From: Mnemiopsis leidyi
Lineage: Eukaryota; Ctenophora; Tentaculata; Lobata; Bolinopsidae
Direction: 5' to 3'
Length of the DNA: 64,000 nucleotides
NCBI GenBank assembly: GCA_000226015.1
Contig: JH155698.1
Coordinates: forward strand, 199,206 to 263,205
Shown here: piece after piece, positions 1 through 12,309 of the stretch
How the letters are laid out: each line of letters begins with the position of its first letter
Numbering within the stretch: position 1 is the first letter of the stretch
Made by a program: the position numbers and the translations under genes
The notes under the pieces: model-generated
Database searches by the model: none
Seen by the model: only the letters and a program-made list of their open reading frames with translations
What the model was told of the DNA's origin: nothing

Positions 1-229
1 TTAGCTGATTCTCGTTAGTACTTCCACTAACTGGGACCAGTCCCACTTAGTGGGACCAGTACCAGTCCCACGTAACTGGGACCAGTCCAACGTTACTGGG
101 ACCAGTCCCACTAACTGGGACCAGTCCCACTAACTGGGACCAGTTCCACTTACTGGGACCAGTCCCACTAACTGGGACCAGTCCCACTAACTGGGACCAG
201 TTCCACTAACTGGGACCAGTCCCACTCAT
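1..229. repeat. Minisatellite with ~19-bp palindromic unit
   Basis: About a dozen head-to-tail copies of a unit close to ctgggaccagtcccactaa. The core tgggac-ca-gtccca is an inverted repeat, so every unit can fold back on itself. Copies vary at the linker (ctaac, cttac, cgtaa, ttcca). The array starts at or before the window edge. The next 200 bases hold several copies of a ccggtccggc/ccggct motif in both orientations. Confidence 0.9.
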
Positions 230-959
230 CAAATTTTAAGTTTCAAAAATTTATTATCGATCAAAAAACGACCAGTATAGAATTTCCGGCCAAATCCGGC
301 TACCCAAATTTTTTGATAAAAAACACCTGTTTCCGGTCCGGCAAAATCCGGCTAACCGGAAATAAGATCCATTTCCGGCCGTTTCCGGTCCGGCGGCCAA
401 AATTCTGGACCGGTCGGTTCCTAGTTCCTACCAGTTTGCGGCGCCCCTAAAACGTAGAATCGAAATAATCCGCGACCTCGACAGGTGGTAAACACTGAAG
501 ATGAGTCCTGGTGGCAAGCTAAGAAGTACGGGACCCTTCACGTCGGGCTTGTCCCCAGCAGTGACCAGAGGTTTGTCCAACTCGCTATTTTCTACCTGGA
601 ACACACTTGCCTGGAAAATACTTGTAATTGTTAACATGATTTTCTCGAAAAGTGTGATAAGAATTGAAAGTATTAATACTTTTTAATACTTTCAACACTA
701 CTATTATACAAATAATTTGAGAATGATTATGAACGTGTCTGTTCGAAATTATTTCGAGTAAAAAAGTTTCCTAAAAGATCGCATTTCTTAGTCATACAGA
801 GAAAAGTAACAATCAAATCAGAACTGCTATGAGACTAAATAACTATCCGCTGCTACTACAGATAAGAATTGAATTTGGATTTAACTTAATAATGCCATTT
901 CAAGCTTTGCAGTAACACATGAAATTTACAATTTTTCTACAATTATCCCTTGTATCCAG

Positions 960-3022
960 GTTGCGATACCTGAACAGTCGAGCCGCCAAAGCATCCTCAG
1001 AAAACCTTCTCTACACTCGGGAACACAACAAGAAGTTGAAGAAGAAGAAAGATTTCCTGTTTACGTTCGGGTCTAAAGACCACAAGGAGCCTCTGACGTA
1101 CATCGAGGTAACCCACGTTCGGCCTAGCAGGAGTAAACGTCGTCCTATCATCATCACAGGTTTGTAGAGAAGTTAGATAGATTCAACGGTAAATTGACTG
1201 TTCTCTTTGACTTGATAAACTTACCGTGATACCGTATGATGATATGTTGACAAAGTTCGCTTACTGCCTCCTAGGTCTCATCAAGTCCTCACTTTTTCAG
1301 GTGCTAAGAATTTTGGTGGGTCCTGCATCAGAAAGAAATTGCTCCACAATTTCCCTGACAAGTATTCCTTACCAATTAAACGTGAGTCCTTTTTTTAAAG
1401 TTAGGCATAGTTCATGAGTCAAGATTGAAGTTATGATCCAACGACTTAGCAGTAGAACTTCGATTTTGAAATATGGCCTGTATATGATGGACAAGACGAT
1501 TACCTGGAAGTCGTCCTTTGTAGATTATTCTAAATTTCTTCATTTTACAGACACGACAAAGACCGACACGGACGGTTACAAGTCGTGCTCCAAGAAGGAA
1601 TTTACCGCTCTGATAAAACAAAGAGATCTGATCGAGTACACGAAGTCTGGAGGACATTACTACGGAACATCCTATGAAAGTGTCAGGGAACTAATCGTGA
1701 ACGGCAAGATTTGTCTACTCGACGTTCATCCTCAGGTACACGTTTAAACTTGCAGTGTTTTTTGCTTTATAAACTTGCAGTGTTTTTTGTTTTATAGAGT
1801 TAGTTTGATTGTTTGTACAACAACTTTCTGTGCTTTGTCGATATTTTGAATCCTTCATCCTTGGCGTTCCTGTGTGTAAGAACGAAGAAACTGATCTGTC
1901 AATCTGTTTAATGAAAAGCCAAATTTTATGCATGAGTTTGTATTTGCTGAACATGGACTCATCCATCCCTTGACATTGTCCATATGAACATCATTATCCG
2001 ATTATAAATGAATATAATCATCCTATTCCTCCAAACCTTTGTCATTGTTCTAACTTACAAATTCAAAATTTCAGTACCTACCCGTCCTGTGTAACGGTAC
2101 ACTACGACCCCACGTTATATTTGTGGAGGCGGCAAGTGAGGAGAGGATAAAGGAGTTGAAGCAGACAAACTTGGAGGAGCTGCCTGTCCCTCAACGCAAA
2201 CTCCATGTTAGTTAATAGGATTGTACTTGTACTTGTACTTGTACTTGTACTTGTACTTGTACTTGTACTTGTACTTGTACTTGTACTTGTACTTGTACTT
2301 GTACTTGTACTTGTACTTGTACTTGTACTTTTATACTTGTACTTGTACTTTTACTTGTAGTTGTACTTGTCATTGTACTTGTACTTGTACTTGTATACTT
2401 GTACTTGTACTTGTACCTACTTGTACTTGTACTTGTACCTACTTGTACTTGTACCTACTTGTACTTGTACTTGTCATTGTACTTGTACTTGTACTTGTAC
2501 TTGTACTTGTACTTGTACTTGTACTTGTACTTGTACTTACTTGTACTTGTACTTGTATACTTGTACTTGTATTTTACTCGTTATTGTAGTTGTGCTAGTG
2601 AGTTTCTGTCCAATTGTCCAATTTAATTGTTCTAGTCCAACTCCAAAGTTTCCGTTTTCCAAAGTTCGTCACAATGCTAGTTGTCCATAACTACACCGCG
2701 GTTATTGTAAAGAAATGAAATAATGCGTCATGGGGACTGGGGTCCATTCTAATCAGCTTTACATATCCCCCTCCAATATTTATTCTGCAACTCAAAGTTA
2801 CACACTGTAAAAGTATCTAGCAAACGATTTCCTTTACAGGGGAGCGACATCAGAGAACTGCGGTTCAACTCGGAACGACTCTTGCGGAGATACACAGAGT
2901 TTGTAGACACGATAATTACTCTAGAAAGTCTAACTTCAGCGGTAGATCTTATCGACCAGGTAGCGGACCGTATAATCAACCATCCTGCTTGGATGCCAAG
3001 GAGATGGCTTGAGAGCACCTGA
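960..3022 (+). CDS. MAGUK protein, C-terminal SH3-HOOK and guanylate-kinase-like region (5' incomplete)
   Basis: Membrane-associated guanylate kinase scaffolds organise cell-junction and polarity complexes; their GK domain binds proteins rather than phosphorylating GMP. I read five exons: 960-1159, 1301-1381, 1551-1735, 2075-2206 and 2840-3022 (stop TGA 3020-3022), all with AG/GT borders and matching phases. Exon 1 gives a basic hook (KKLKKKKDF) followed by the usual TYIEV...RPSRSKRRPIIITG lead-in to the GK fold. The P-loop position reads GAKNFGGSCIRKKL, which lacks the GxGK signature of active kinases, as is normal in MAGUKs. Next come HTTK, then YYGTSYESVRELIVNGKICLLD, with the end at HPAWMPRRWLEST. 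It resembles the MPP/PALS and DLG families; I cannot decide which. The first exon begins with the last base of a codon, so PDZ, SH3 or L27 exons should lie upstream, outside the window. Confidence 0.88.
2221..2577. repeat. (TACTTG)n hexamer array in the last MAGUK intron
   Basis: About 58 units of a TACTTG/GTACTT hexamer with occasional variants (ttttac, tgtcat, tgtatac, tacctac), between the donor at 2207 and the acceptor at 2839. The long open frames across it (YLYL, TCTC, LVLV) are repeat artefacts. Confidence 0.95.
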
Positions 3023-3579
3023 GATGGGTGATGGTCAGGGAGCGGTGTTGGAGGAGTACCTGAGTAACGTGTTGCTAGTAGTAGTAGAGGGCGATATCTA
3101 GTGTTTTCCAACCTCTGTCCTGGTGGTTTCCGATCAAAGACCAGGATTTGTTTGCTTACAACTTTGTCAAAACTGATATTGTTTGACTGTAAGAGGATCT
3201 TATTCCTACGATCACTGTTTCGGTTCGGAAATTCCTACCTGCACTGACTTATCTACCCCGAGCCGTTACCATCAATATGGTGACTATTCGAATAACCCTT
3301 ACGTTATATAGACTCTTCGAAGTTATTGTTTAATTTGATTTATTAATTATTCACCCACGGATTATTTCAATTACAGTTAGCTTCGAATCATATCTTCAAA
3401 TTTCAGCCCACTTTCAATAAGTAAGTAAAAAAGATTTCTTCTTTTCAATCAGTTACATTTTACAACGATTAATATAATTCACCAAGGTCCAAGAACTTAA
3501 TATTTTACTCAGCACTGCATCAGTTTTATATTTTATGTTTTACATTTAGTTTAGTTCGATATTTATCTATGGAATTTCA

Positions 3580-3585
3580 AATAAA
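3580..3585 (+). terminator. Poly-A signal candidate for the MAGUK gene
   Basis: AATAAA about 560 bases after the MAGUK stop codon, followed by a T-rich stretch. This is the first canonical hexamer that I noticed downstream on this strand. Confidence 0.35.
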
Positions 3586-6500
3586 GCAATTTTTATAACG
3601 TACATTTCGTCAATCCATGTGCACATTTTAGTTGTTAACTTGAACAACGTCGTTATATTTATAACCCATAATGTATGGGTATGAAGTAAAGTTTTCGCAT
3701 GTGTCCATATAAGATTATAATTTTCATTTGATAATTCAAATCTATCATCATAGGACAACCTTAAAACTTCTTAAAGGAGCTTATAACATACCAGCAGATC
3801 ATCTAAATGTAGTATAAAAAGTTTGGTCACCCAGTGGTTCAATATATAGAACTAGAAGAGTTCCCAATACGATATAGCACCTGTTTTGGTCTTATAATAC
3901 AAACCGTACAAACTCATATCACGCAATACAGAGCTGCTCTCTGTGTACTTGGAACACACTACAGTGAAAAGCGTGACGCTTCAGGAAAATTAGTGTAGTG
4001 ACTGTGTTCTCACTTGGAGTGACTTTAGTCTAGCTGTGACCTGATTCTTTTCCAGAGTCACAAGACAGCCCGGCCGGGCAACCTCATGAAATACAGCATA
4101 GCACAGATCCTGTCAAACCAATCAGGTTCTATCACGTGACATCACTGGCCAATTAGAGTCAGCTGCTGGCACTGCAGCCAATCAGGGACCAAGCTGAGGA
4201 CGAATCAGAAGTCGGTACGATGTAAGCTCCTCAGCTGGACAGGTGTCAGGTAGAACGGTACTCTGCTCACTTGTCGGACCAGCCAGTTCTCCGGGTCACA
4301 TGACCCCCACATCCCTCCCCGATTTGCTGTTTGTGTCACCTGACACAGACTTCAGCACGTGCCATCTCCGAAAGTGTCGTATTAGCTAAACACGAGTCGT
4401 ATAATTGTACCCGATGATCTGGTGGCCTTGAAAAGTTAACACGTGGGACACAGAGGGTTCTATAATTGGTCGCCTGGCAACACACGTGGTGCTTGAGATG
4501 ACCGTGGTTGGATGATCCGAGATAGTGTAAACGACTGCAGAGGTACTCACTCCATCATGTACTGTAGACCGGGAGATAATTGCCCTGCTGCACTCTTTAT
4601 ACAATCACACGTAGTGCAAGGTCGACAACCCTGACACAACCTAATTAGTCGGGAGGAGGCCGGGACGGTCCCAGGTTGGAGGACTGGGCGGGACCCGGAC
4701 TATATCAGATTATTCTGCTGCATGATCCCATCACTCTTCAGGACTGACACGATTTGGAGAGGTGCATGTGGAGGACACACGACTCTCGAGATCGGTGGAG
4801 CAGAAAGAAGTCGGCCGACCCCCGCCACACTAGCTGCACCTTCAGCTCTCCTCCTGCCGGCCACGTGGGCCCGAAGGTGGGCTACCGATTATTCCAAATA
4901 TGGTATAATGAGGTAGGTCAGTCTGTTGGGTACGTAATTATCCTTTTTAAAGCAGGACAAATGCTATACCATGTGTGTAACGGAGAGCTGTCCCAGTGTG
5001 GTGGGCCGCATCATACAGTACACTTTCTCTCTCTCTCTCTCCAACTCTAGAGCCCGGCTTTGTTTTGTCTCACGACAAGGTATCATTATCCGTCGCTCAC
5101 TAGCTCTCTGCTCGTTTACATTGTACCTGCCCTGCCAGGTCAGCTTTGTCTTTAGCGGGACCAGCTCACTCAGTCCCTCACCTAACTGATCTTTAGACCG
5201 CCAGGCAGTCCTTTGTTCGTTCCTCGAGCCTCCCCCCAAATAATGACCTGACACTCGTTCTGAATTTTTGATGTGCACCATGCAGCCGGGTTTGTCCTAG
5301 TACTTGTGCGTGGGGGGGCGATCTTGCTTTCAGTTTAGTTATATTGGAGCGGTTATGCAGCATGCTGGACAGTGATCTGGCTCATTGACCGGATCTCTTC
5401 TAGTCTCCCTAACGCATATGTGTGGGTAAGCAGTTAACCAGTGAGCCTTCACGACATGGTTTAGTGGTGCCATGCATAGCCTGTTCACTGTTAGCGTTAC
5501 TATTTCCGATCTGTTTTAGATAAAATCATTATTGGCAATATGTTTTCGTGATCATGCCATTCGATTGATCGAGTTCCTCCATCACTGATCACATCATTGA
5601 CGATGAATCGTCTTAATTACCGTGAGTCATATTAATGAAATGGATAACAATTTTTAATGATCATGCTGGGATATAGTTTAGATCATTTTAGTACGTACGT
5701 GTTTAGCTTTTAAGACTGCAGTTTCTAGTTCTTTGAAAGTGTTTTGAAGTTACCTTTTGTTCCTGTAATTTTATTTCTTTAAAAGGCATCGAATAATAAA
5801 TAGCATCTGTAGCTTGTCCATTTGTGTCCGAAATACCGTTTTGCGTGACGTTGAATTGTTATTGTTTAACCCCGACTGCGAACACTCAGAGTACCTTAAC
5901 GATTACCAATAGTAGTTGTATTCAAATGTTGCAAAGGTAACTAAATAGATGTCCGATATAATTTGGTGGATTGCCCAGAAGACCACTATTATGTTGGGAC
6001 ACAATTAAAACTTGATTAGGAGTCCCAACAGATAACCAGGTAGCTAGCAGCATCCTCTTTGTCTTCCAAGCCAAGCCTGTCTGTCTCCCGGCTTGACAGT
6101 GCAATTGGTTCTTTGTCCTTGGCTGACCTTATTCGTTCCAATAGCTCGCCTCCATCACCCATTCAAACGTTACGAGTAGTAATAGTAATCAGCAATAGTA
6201 TTCCTGATGAATAAACGGACGGTTTCTTTTTGTCGATTGTTAGGATGATTTAGTGGGATAATTATGAGGAGGTAACATAATTCATCCAAACAGTTATCAG
6301 TTATACATAACTTGTTAATTCGATAATCGGACATGTGACAAACCGCAGCCGTCCTCAAATACGATCAAGGTTTAGTTGTCGCCCATCAGACTCAGTATCC
6401 TCCTCTATTGAACGGTTTTGTTACCTATCAACAAATTATAATTTATAGAGCAAACTGTTACAAGTTATTGTAAATTTCTTTTTGATCTTGATTCCGTGAG

Positions 6501-9500
6501 GTGACACTATTGTGCTGGTCAATATTTCTAAATTACTTGGTTTAAATCTCGTTCTAAAGATTAAATTCTGCACCTACAATTTAATGGTAAATAAACTCCA
6601 AGTTGAAGTTAACAAAGTGATTTTCTGATGATTGTTTTGGGTCGTAATGCGATACGTATTTGTAGGAGTATTACTAATGTCAATGGAGGAATAATCCTTG
6701 CACATCTTAAGGTTAATTAATTCAATTTCAATAAAAACTTGAAACCCATAAGTGTAAGGAATGTTAATCACCTTCAACTTCGAAAGCTTTTATAGAATTA
6801 GAACAATATTTAGTCCTCAAATTCCTATGAGTATGATGAACAATTTTAGAGCCAGATTCATCAGGATTCGATAGCCTTTAACCCAACCAAGGCTCCAACC
6901 GCAACCCTTATGGCTATAAAAATGGGTTCTTGAGGGTGGTAGGTGCCGCTGAGGGTGGTTCCTGAATCCTGATCCACCGTGCACGATCTTGTCCACCACG
7001 ATCAAGGAGGTTGACCAGAGCAAACCCACGGGGCTGTCAGCGTCAGACTCAGTGTGACACAACAAATTGAACTAGACACAGCTCACTATGCGGTAAAACG
7101 TGAAGCTCCAACTGGTTAACTGTGGAAGTTCTTCGTGTTGGGTAGATAGTTGACCTTGTGTGACATTAAGGTATTTTGACCAAATGTGGCAGTGCAGGCC
7201 ACCCAGGCAGCTATGTCGAGATAGAGATGTGGTTGTCTAATTGCTGGACCAACACGAAGTAGGGGGTATGTTGTTGGTCTTCAGGGTGGGCTTTGTGTTG
7301 GGCTGCGTGTCTGTACCTGTTTCTCAGGAAATGGAGTGACGGTCGACTTGAATTAAGTTGCTGTCATCTTGTGAGAGGTACTTTCGAGTTTCGACATTTA
7401 TCGATCCCAGCAGATCGGTTCAAAGTGTCGCGTATTGTTCAGAAGTAAGGGCAAAGGTTCAAAACCTGTATTTAGTGACTCAATATTCACAAGCCGAAGC
7501 TTATCAAATGCGAAAGTTAAAGTCAATTCCCTTATTTACTTAGCAAATAAGAGCTTAAGAGGACCAACATCACCAAGTTTAAAAAGAGCTCTAACTCTAA
7601 GTTTTAGTGATATCAACGTAAAATTGTACGGTCGATCGCAATCCAGTACAGCCTAACATTAATCAGTAAAATTGATCACCATCAGTATCGATTTAAGCCA
7701 TTCGAGGATTAACAGGTCAATTCAAAATGCTTCCCTTCAAGCATAATCAGAATGTACCTATCCAATCAACCAACTTCCTATAATCTATAAGTATGGTACG
7801 ATCCAATGCAGTCGGTACATAATCGATTTTGTGAACAGCTCATTAAACTAAGTAAATGTACTCACTTTTATCGTTAAAATTGCGTAAGCACCTGGTTAGG
7901 TGAATCATCAAAACAACCTAACCCTCAAGAAAAATCCGGATTTTGTGTGTCAGAAAAAACCCGGTCCAGCCGATAACTCTAAGCACTAAAACAGCAGGTT
8001 ACATTCGTTACAGAAAACCGAGTGACAGAGTGACAAGATAAAATTAATAATCCTTCGTCACACTTTAGTAGTACAACTACACCGTCACAACTCAAAACTG
8101 TCAAGACCAAGCAAACTTAGCTCGAAAGTCAGGTTGCATGCAGGCGATAGAATTAAATACCGCCACGTGAGGACTGAACAAATTTCATAAACTGCGCTCT
8201 CGACTTCGAGGTTGGTGCTTAGCTAACCGGACACGACGTTTAATTTGAAACCACACTCGATGAATGAAACTAGCGTAACCACCAAACATGGCACTGCAAA
8301 TCTTCAGTGAGGGAAATCTGGGGAGAGCGTGGGTGGCATGCTGAGAGAAAGGGATCTTATAGTCGTCCGAAGTCACGAAGTGAAAGTCAGGGTATCTCCG
8401 ACTCCCTCACCCTCTTAATGAAGTGGTCGGGTCAACGTGTCCACGAAGCTACCCTCGATATGTGTCAGAGGACCACCCGGTATCCAATCTCCGGTCGGGC
8501 TTAAAAGACTGGGTCTGATTGAGTTGGGTCACTTTCTCGTTTCTCTCCTAGCTCTTGTTTCTCTTTACCTTCGGTGTACTTGCTGTAAACTACCTGCTCT
8601 TCAACTACTTGGATCTCGCTGATGCGGCTGCCTTTTCTTCAGAAACGTATTTCGGGAATGTCTCGCTCATATAGCCAACAAGGTTGGTTAAGATTTCCAG
8701 CTATTAATATTCAACATTCACAATGCTGGTTGGAACTTCTGTTTTCTCTTATCGTTATAGCCAACCACTTCAATGGTTAATGCACGTCATCAAATTTTGG
8801 CTTATCATAACAATATTTTCTTTACTCGTTGGATATCTGTACTGCAGAAGTGATAAATCCTTTATACTTAATTGAATTAAGGGTCAGCCAAGCTGCTTTT
8901 CAGACTGTCTGTGACCACCATGCAAGCCCACTGCAACAATTCATCACACGTGACTACAATCTACCAACCGTTTTCCATTACCAGGAGATCTACCGTAAAG
9001 TTTTCACGGTAGTTAATTTTAGATGGCCGGTAAATTCCGAATTGCCGTATATGATCACCGGGCTGAATGGCAGTAGGCGGGTGACGTGATAAGGCAGTTA
9101 TTTCGGGTCCTTGTTGTTAACACTAACAGTGATTAGCACTTTTCATGCTATTTTGGTTCTTCCTAGTTGTATTTCTTGTTTAAGTCTAGCCAACTTTGTT
9201 GCATTTTTGGACTTTGGTACAAAACGTCCGGACGTGAATATCAGACGATTGAGGTATAAAATTTAGTATTTTAACAATATTGAATATCCTATTCAAATTT
9301 CCAATTAAATTACCAAGGTCACCGTCAATAATGAAGGATCAACAACTACAAGTAATAACAATCTAGCTTTTAAAGCAAATAACAGATAACTTCGAACTTT
9401 TCATTCTTACGTTTTAATTTATCTGGCAGGAGGTTGTGACTTGTGACCCATCCTTTAGCCAAACTTCAAACTAAGATCGAATTTATAAGTTATAAGTTCT

Positions 9501-9540
9501 TAATACACGTTAACCGTATAGCACGTGTATGCTTGGGCAC
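3586..9540. other. Gene-poor stretch, no gene that I can prove
   Basis: AT-rich except for 4.0-5.3 kb and 8.2-8.6 kb. 4.0-4.9 kb carries several CACGTG and CCAAT/ATTGG motifs and looks promoter-like. Two weak plus-strand exon candidates lie there. 4754-4911 (MERCMWRTH..., ending at a GTAGGT donor) is followed by an acceptor behind a CT tract at about 5050. An acceptor near 4055 is followed by a short frame containing KYSIAQILS, which resembles the eh1 repressor motif. Neither could be extended into a gene. Other open frames here are under 85 codons and look like chance. Confidence 0.5.
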
Positions 9541-9574
9541 AATTTACGCGCGTGTGTTTTCACGCGCGTAAATT
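9541..9574. repeat. Perfect 14-bp-stem hairpin
   Basis: aatttacgcgcgtg, six-base loop tgtttt, then cacgcgcgtaaatt: a perfect inverted repeat with a CG-rich centre. It lies about 160 bases outside the foldback element. Confidence 0.85.
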
Positions 9575-11166
9575 ACGTGCACACGATCGAGATCATATTG
9601 TTTTGCGCTTCATTTCGCTTTGAGTATAAGCCTGTCTTCTCGTTCAATTTTTGCGAGTTCTGTTATTTGCAGCGTCACAAATATACGTTTTAGAATGACG
9701 AATGTCAATGATAGTTCGTTGCCATTGGCCAACCCCCCCCCCCCTCGGTCGAGAGCATGGTTAGGTACAGCACATTTTGTAATTTGTACGAGAAAATGTT
9801 TGGACAAGTTTGAATTGCCATACTGATACAATATCGCAATTTTCATGGCTCAGGGAGTCAGGGGGTTTTTCTCGAGAATCGTACCCCCAGAGTGCACTAT
9901 AATTAGGCTTTTTCTAACATCTCTGAAAGCTTCAGGTCAACGGTCAATTGGTCAAAAGCTCTAATTTTGCACAAAGAAAAAGAAAAAGTGTCGCCCGACC
10001 CTGAAAGTATAGAAATAGCGCTACTAGTACTAAAACAACACGTACCATGCTCAAATACAGGAGGATGGTACACATAGCGCGCAGCAGCAAGCTGTCTCCT
10101 AACGAATCTCACAGGGCCGGGCAAGAGGTAGCAAACTAAGTTGGCACACTGATTATCCCTTATATGGGCAACGTGTTTGGTGAATCGGACTCAAATCAAG
10201 TACTGCAAGATTAACATTGTATGTTTTTCTCCACACAGTTTGATCCGTATTTTATCTTTATGTTTATACAGTGAACGATAATTCAAATTGCTTACATACC
10301 TCGATGTACATAGTACAATACCTATACCTGTTGACTGTTGATAAGGGCAAATTCTCTTACGGTTAACCATGTGAAAGCTGTCAGTTCCCAGACTTAGTGG
10401 CGACGGCGTCTCGTCTGCAGTCATAACACACGCACATTTGATGTATGATCATGATCCCCGTGTAGTTTGACCCGTCCTTTCGCTGAACTCTTAGAAAAGC
10501 AACATATGTGATCATGATTTGGTCGGACTGTTGCCCAGCACGTGCAACTCTAGTTGTTACTTGGCAACTTTGTTTGTACACTTGTTTTTGCTATTTTATG
10601 TTTCCAAATTCCACACTTATGCCGGCTTACGTGAACACACTGTACAAACAGTAGTCGAACGAACTGCTCACATACCTGGTTGTTGTGTCCTGTTGATGCA
10701 GACAAAAGGTATTTTAAGTTCATTTTAGGACTGATCTTTGGCAAAAGTCTTGTCTTGATGGGCGTGAGACCGTGAACACACGCCCATTTCATCTATCTTA
10801 ATCCCCGCGTGTTGTTTGACTCGTCCTTTCGCCGAACTTCTAGAAAAATTAAAAGTTTTAACAAACTATAATTTTGATCCTGTCGTCCTGAAAACACTGC
10901 ACGTGAAAATCGAGGTTGGACTGTTGCCCAGCACGTGCTACTCTAGTTGTTACTTGGCAACTTTGTTTGAACACCTCATAACTATACATACTTCACTGAT
11001 ATGAAATGTAATTATTCATTTCAAGTTAAATCCAGCCAACAATTAAGGTACGTTTTCAATTGCCAAATGCAAGTGCAACACTGTACATAGTTAAAGTTTG
11101 GTAGCATCATATTGTATTAAGTGCTGATGTCAGTATAATTATGTAAGAATTGAAGTTTGAAATTTG

Positions 11167-11210
11167 TGTGTGTGTGTGAGTGTGTGCGTGAGCGTGTGCG
11201 TGTGTGTGAT
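11167..11210. repeat. (GT)n microsatellite
   Basis: An imperfect TG/CG dinucleotide run inside the foldback element, near the inner edge of its right arm. Confidence 0.85.
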
Positions 11211-11899
11211 TTAAACAACTACTGTTCGTAAAGTGTGTTCACGTTAGACGGGAGAGGTGTGGAAACATGAAATAGCGAAAAGATGTGTGTTCACACTGCA
11301 GACGAGATGCTGTCGCCATAAAGTCTGGGAGCTGAAAGCTTGAGAGCAGTTAACTTTTAATCGATATTAACATGAAGATCGACTTACCTAAAACAAACAC
11401 GGTGCTTAATGTGAAATGTGCTGTACTTGGTTTGAGTCCGATCAGATCGACTCACCAAACACGTTGCCCATATAGGGGATAATCAGTGTGCCAACTAGTT
11501 TTGCTACCTCTCGCTTAAGGCCTTGTGAGATTCGTTAGTGTAGGAGACGGCTTGCTGCAGCGCGCTATGTGTACCATCCTCCTGTATTTAAGCATGGTAC
11601 GTGTTGTTTTAGTAGCGCTATTTCTAAACTTTGAGGGTCGGGCGACGCTTTTTCTTTTTGTATATGCAAAATTGGAGCTTTTGAATTTGACCAATTGACC
11701 TGCAACTTTCAGAGAATAAGCCTAATTATAGTGCGCTTTGGGGTACGATTTTCGAGAGCCTCTGAGCCATGGAGCCATGGAAATTGCGATATTCTCGCAC
11801 AAAATGTGCTGTAACTCAGCCTGTGATTGGAGTTAAGACTAAACTTTAAGTGTTTTAGAATCCTCTGATTGTCTGCTATCACCCCTGTAAAGAATTAAC

Positions 11900-11998
11900 C
11901 GACCCCATGAAAAACGCTTCAGTGGTAGAGCGTTAAAGTAACGTACCTCTCGAAGTAAGCGAAAATCAGGGCGCTGGTACCATGCTCTCACCGGGGGG
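11900..11998 (+). other. tRNA-like segment in the right arm of the foldback element
   Basis: cagtggtagagcg at about 11922 matches the D-arm/A-box consensus of tRNA genes. About 50 bases on, ggtaccatgctc sits where a B-box would be but fits it poorly. Flanking cccc (about 11904) and gggggg (about 11992) could pair as an acceptor stem. The left arm lacks this piece. It could be a decayed SINE head or a coincidence. Confidence 0.25.
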
Positions 11999-12309
11999 TG
12001 TGAAGAGTTAGGTCACTTAGGGGACATCCTTAGGACTTAAGTTTTATGCCTTTAATTTTACCATCTCCTGCACAACGTTGCTTTATAACAATATCGGGGC
12101 GTTACAAAATGAAAACTAATTCGTCACGTTTTAACAAATTGAGCCAATTGATCATTGTACAAACTTAAACATTATGACACAGATCTGAGAGTAAATGTTT
12201 TAAATATTTGATAATATTTTAATAATTTACACCGATAAATTACTAACCCTCAAAAACTTATAATACACAAAAAGTTATCGTAACTCATTAATTCCCGAAT
12301 CTCTCAGTA

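Larger units (their letters stand above)
9733..11998. mobile_element. Foldback (long inverted repeat) non-autonomous DNA element
   Basis: The left arm (about 9733-10440) and right arm (about 11250-11998) are inverted copies. Matching landmarks include gagagcatgg (about 9750 / 11983), acagcacatttt (9767 / 11800), cactataattaggctt (9895 / 11725), the 10.03-10.20 kb block against 11.46-11.62 kb, and cgtctcgtctgcag (about 10405 / 11300). The centre holds two direct copies of a block of roughly 180 bases (about 10430-10580 and 10780-10980), recognisable by gactgttgcccagcacgtg and gttacttggcaactttgttt. No transposase-like frame is present. Long arms with repeated internal modules are typical of foldback elements. 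The superfamily is unknown, and I could not fix the terminal bases or a target-site duplication. Confidence 0.8.

Noticed and set aside
2221-2690. Long plus-strand frames YLYLYL / TCTCTC / LVLVLV of up to 122 codons
   Set aside because: They are the three translations of the TACTTG hexamer array inside an intron.
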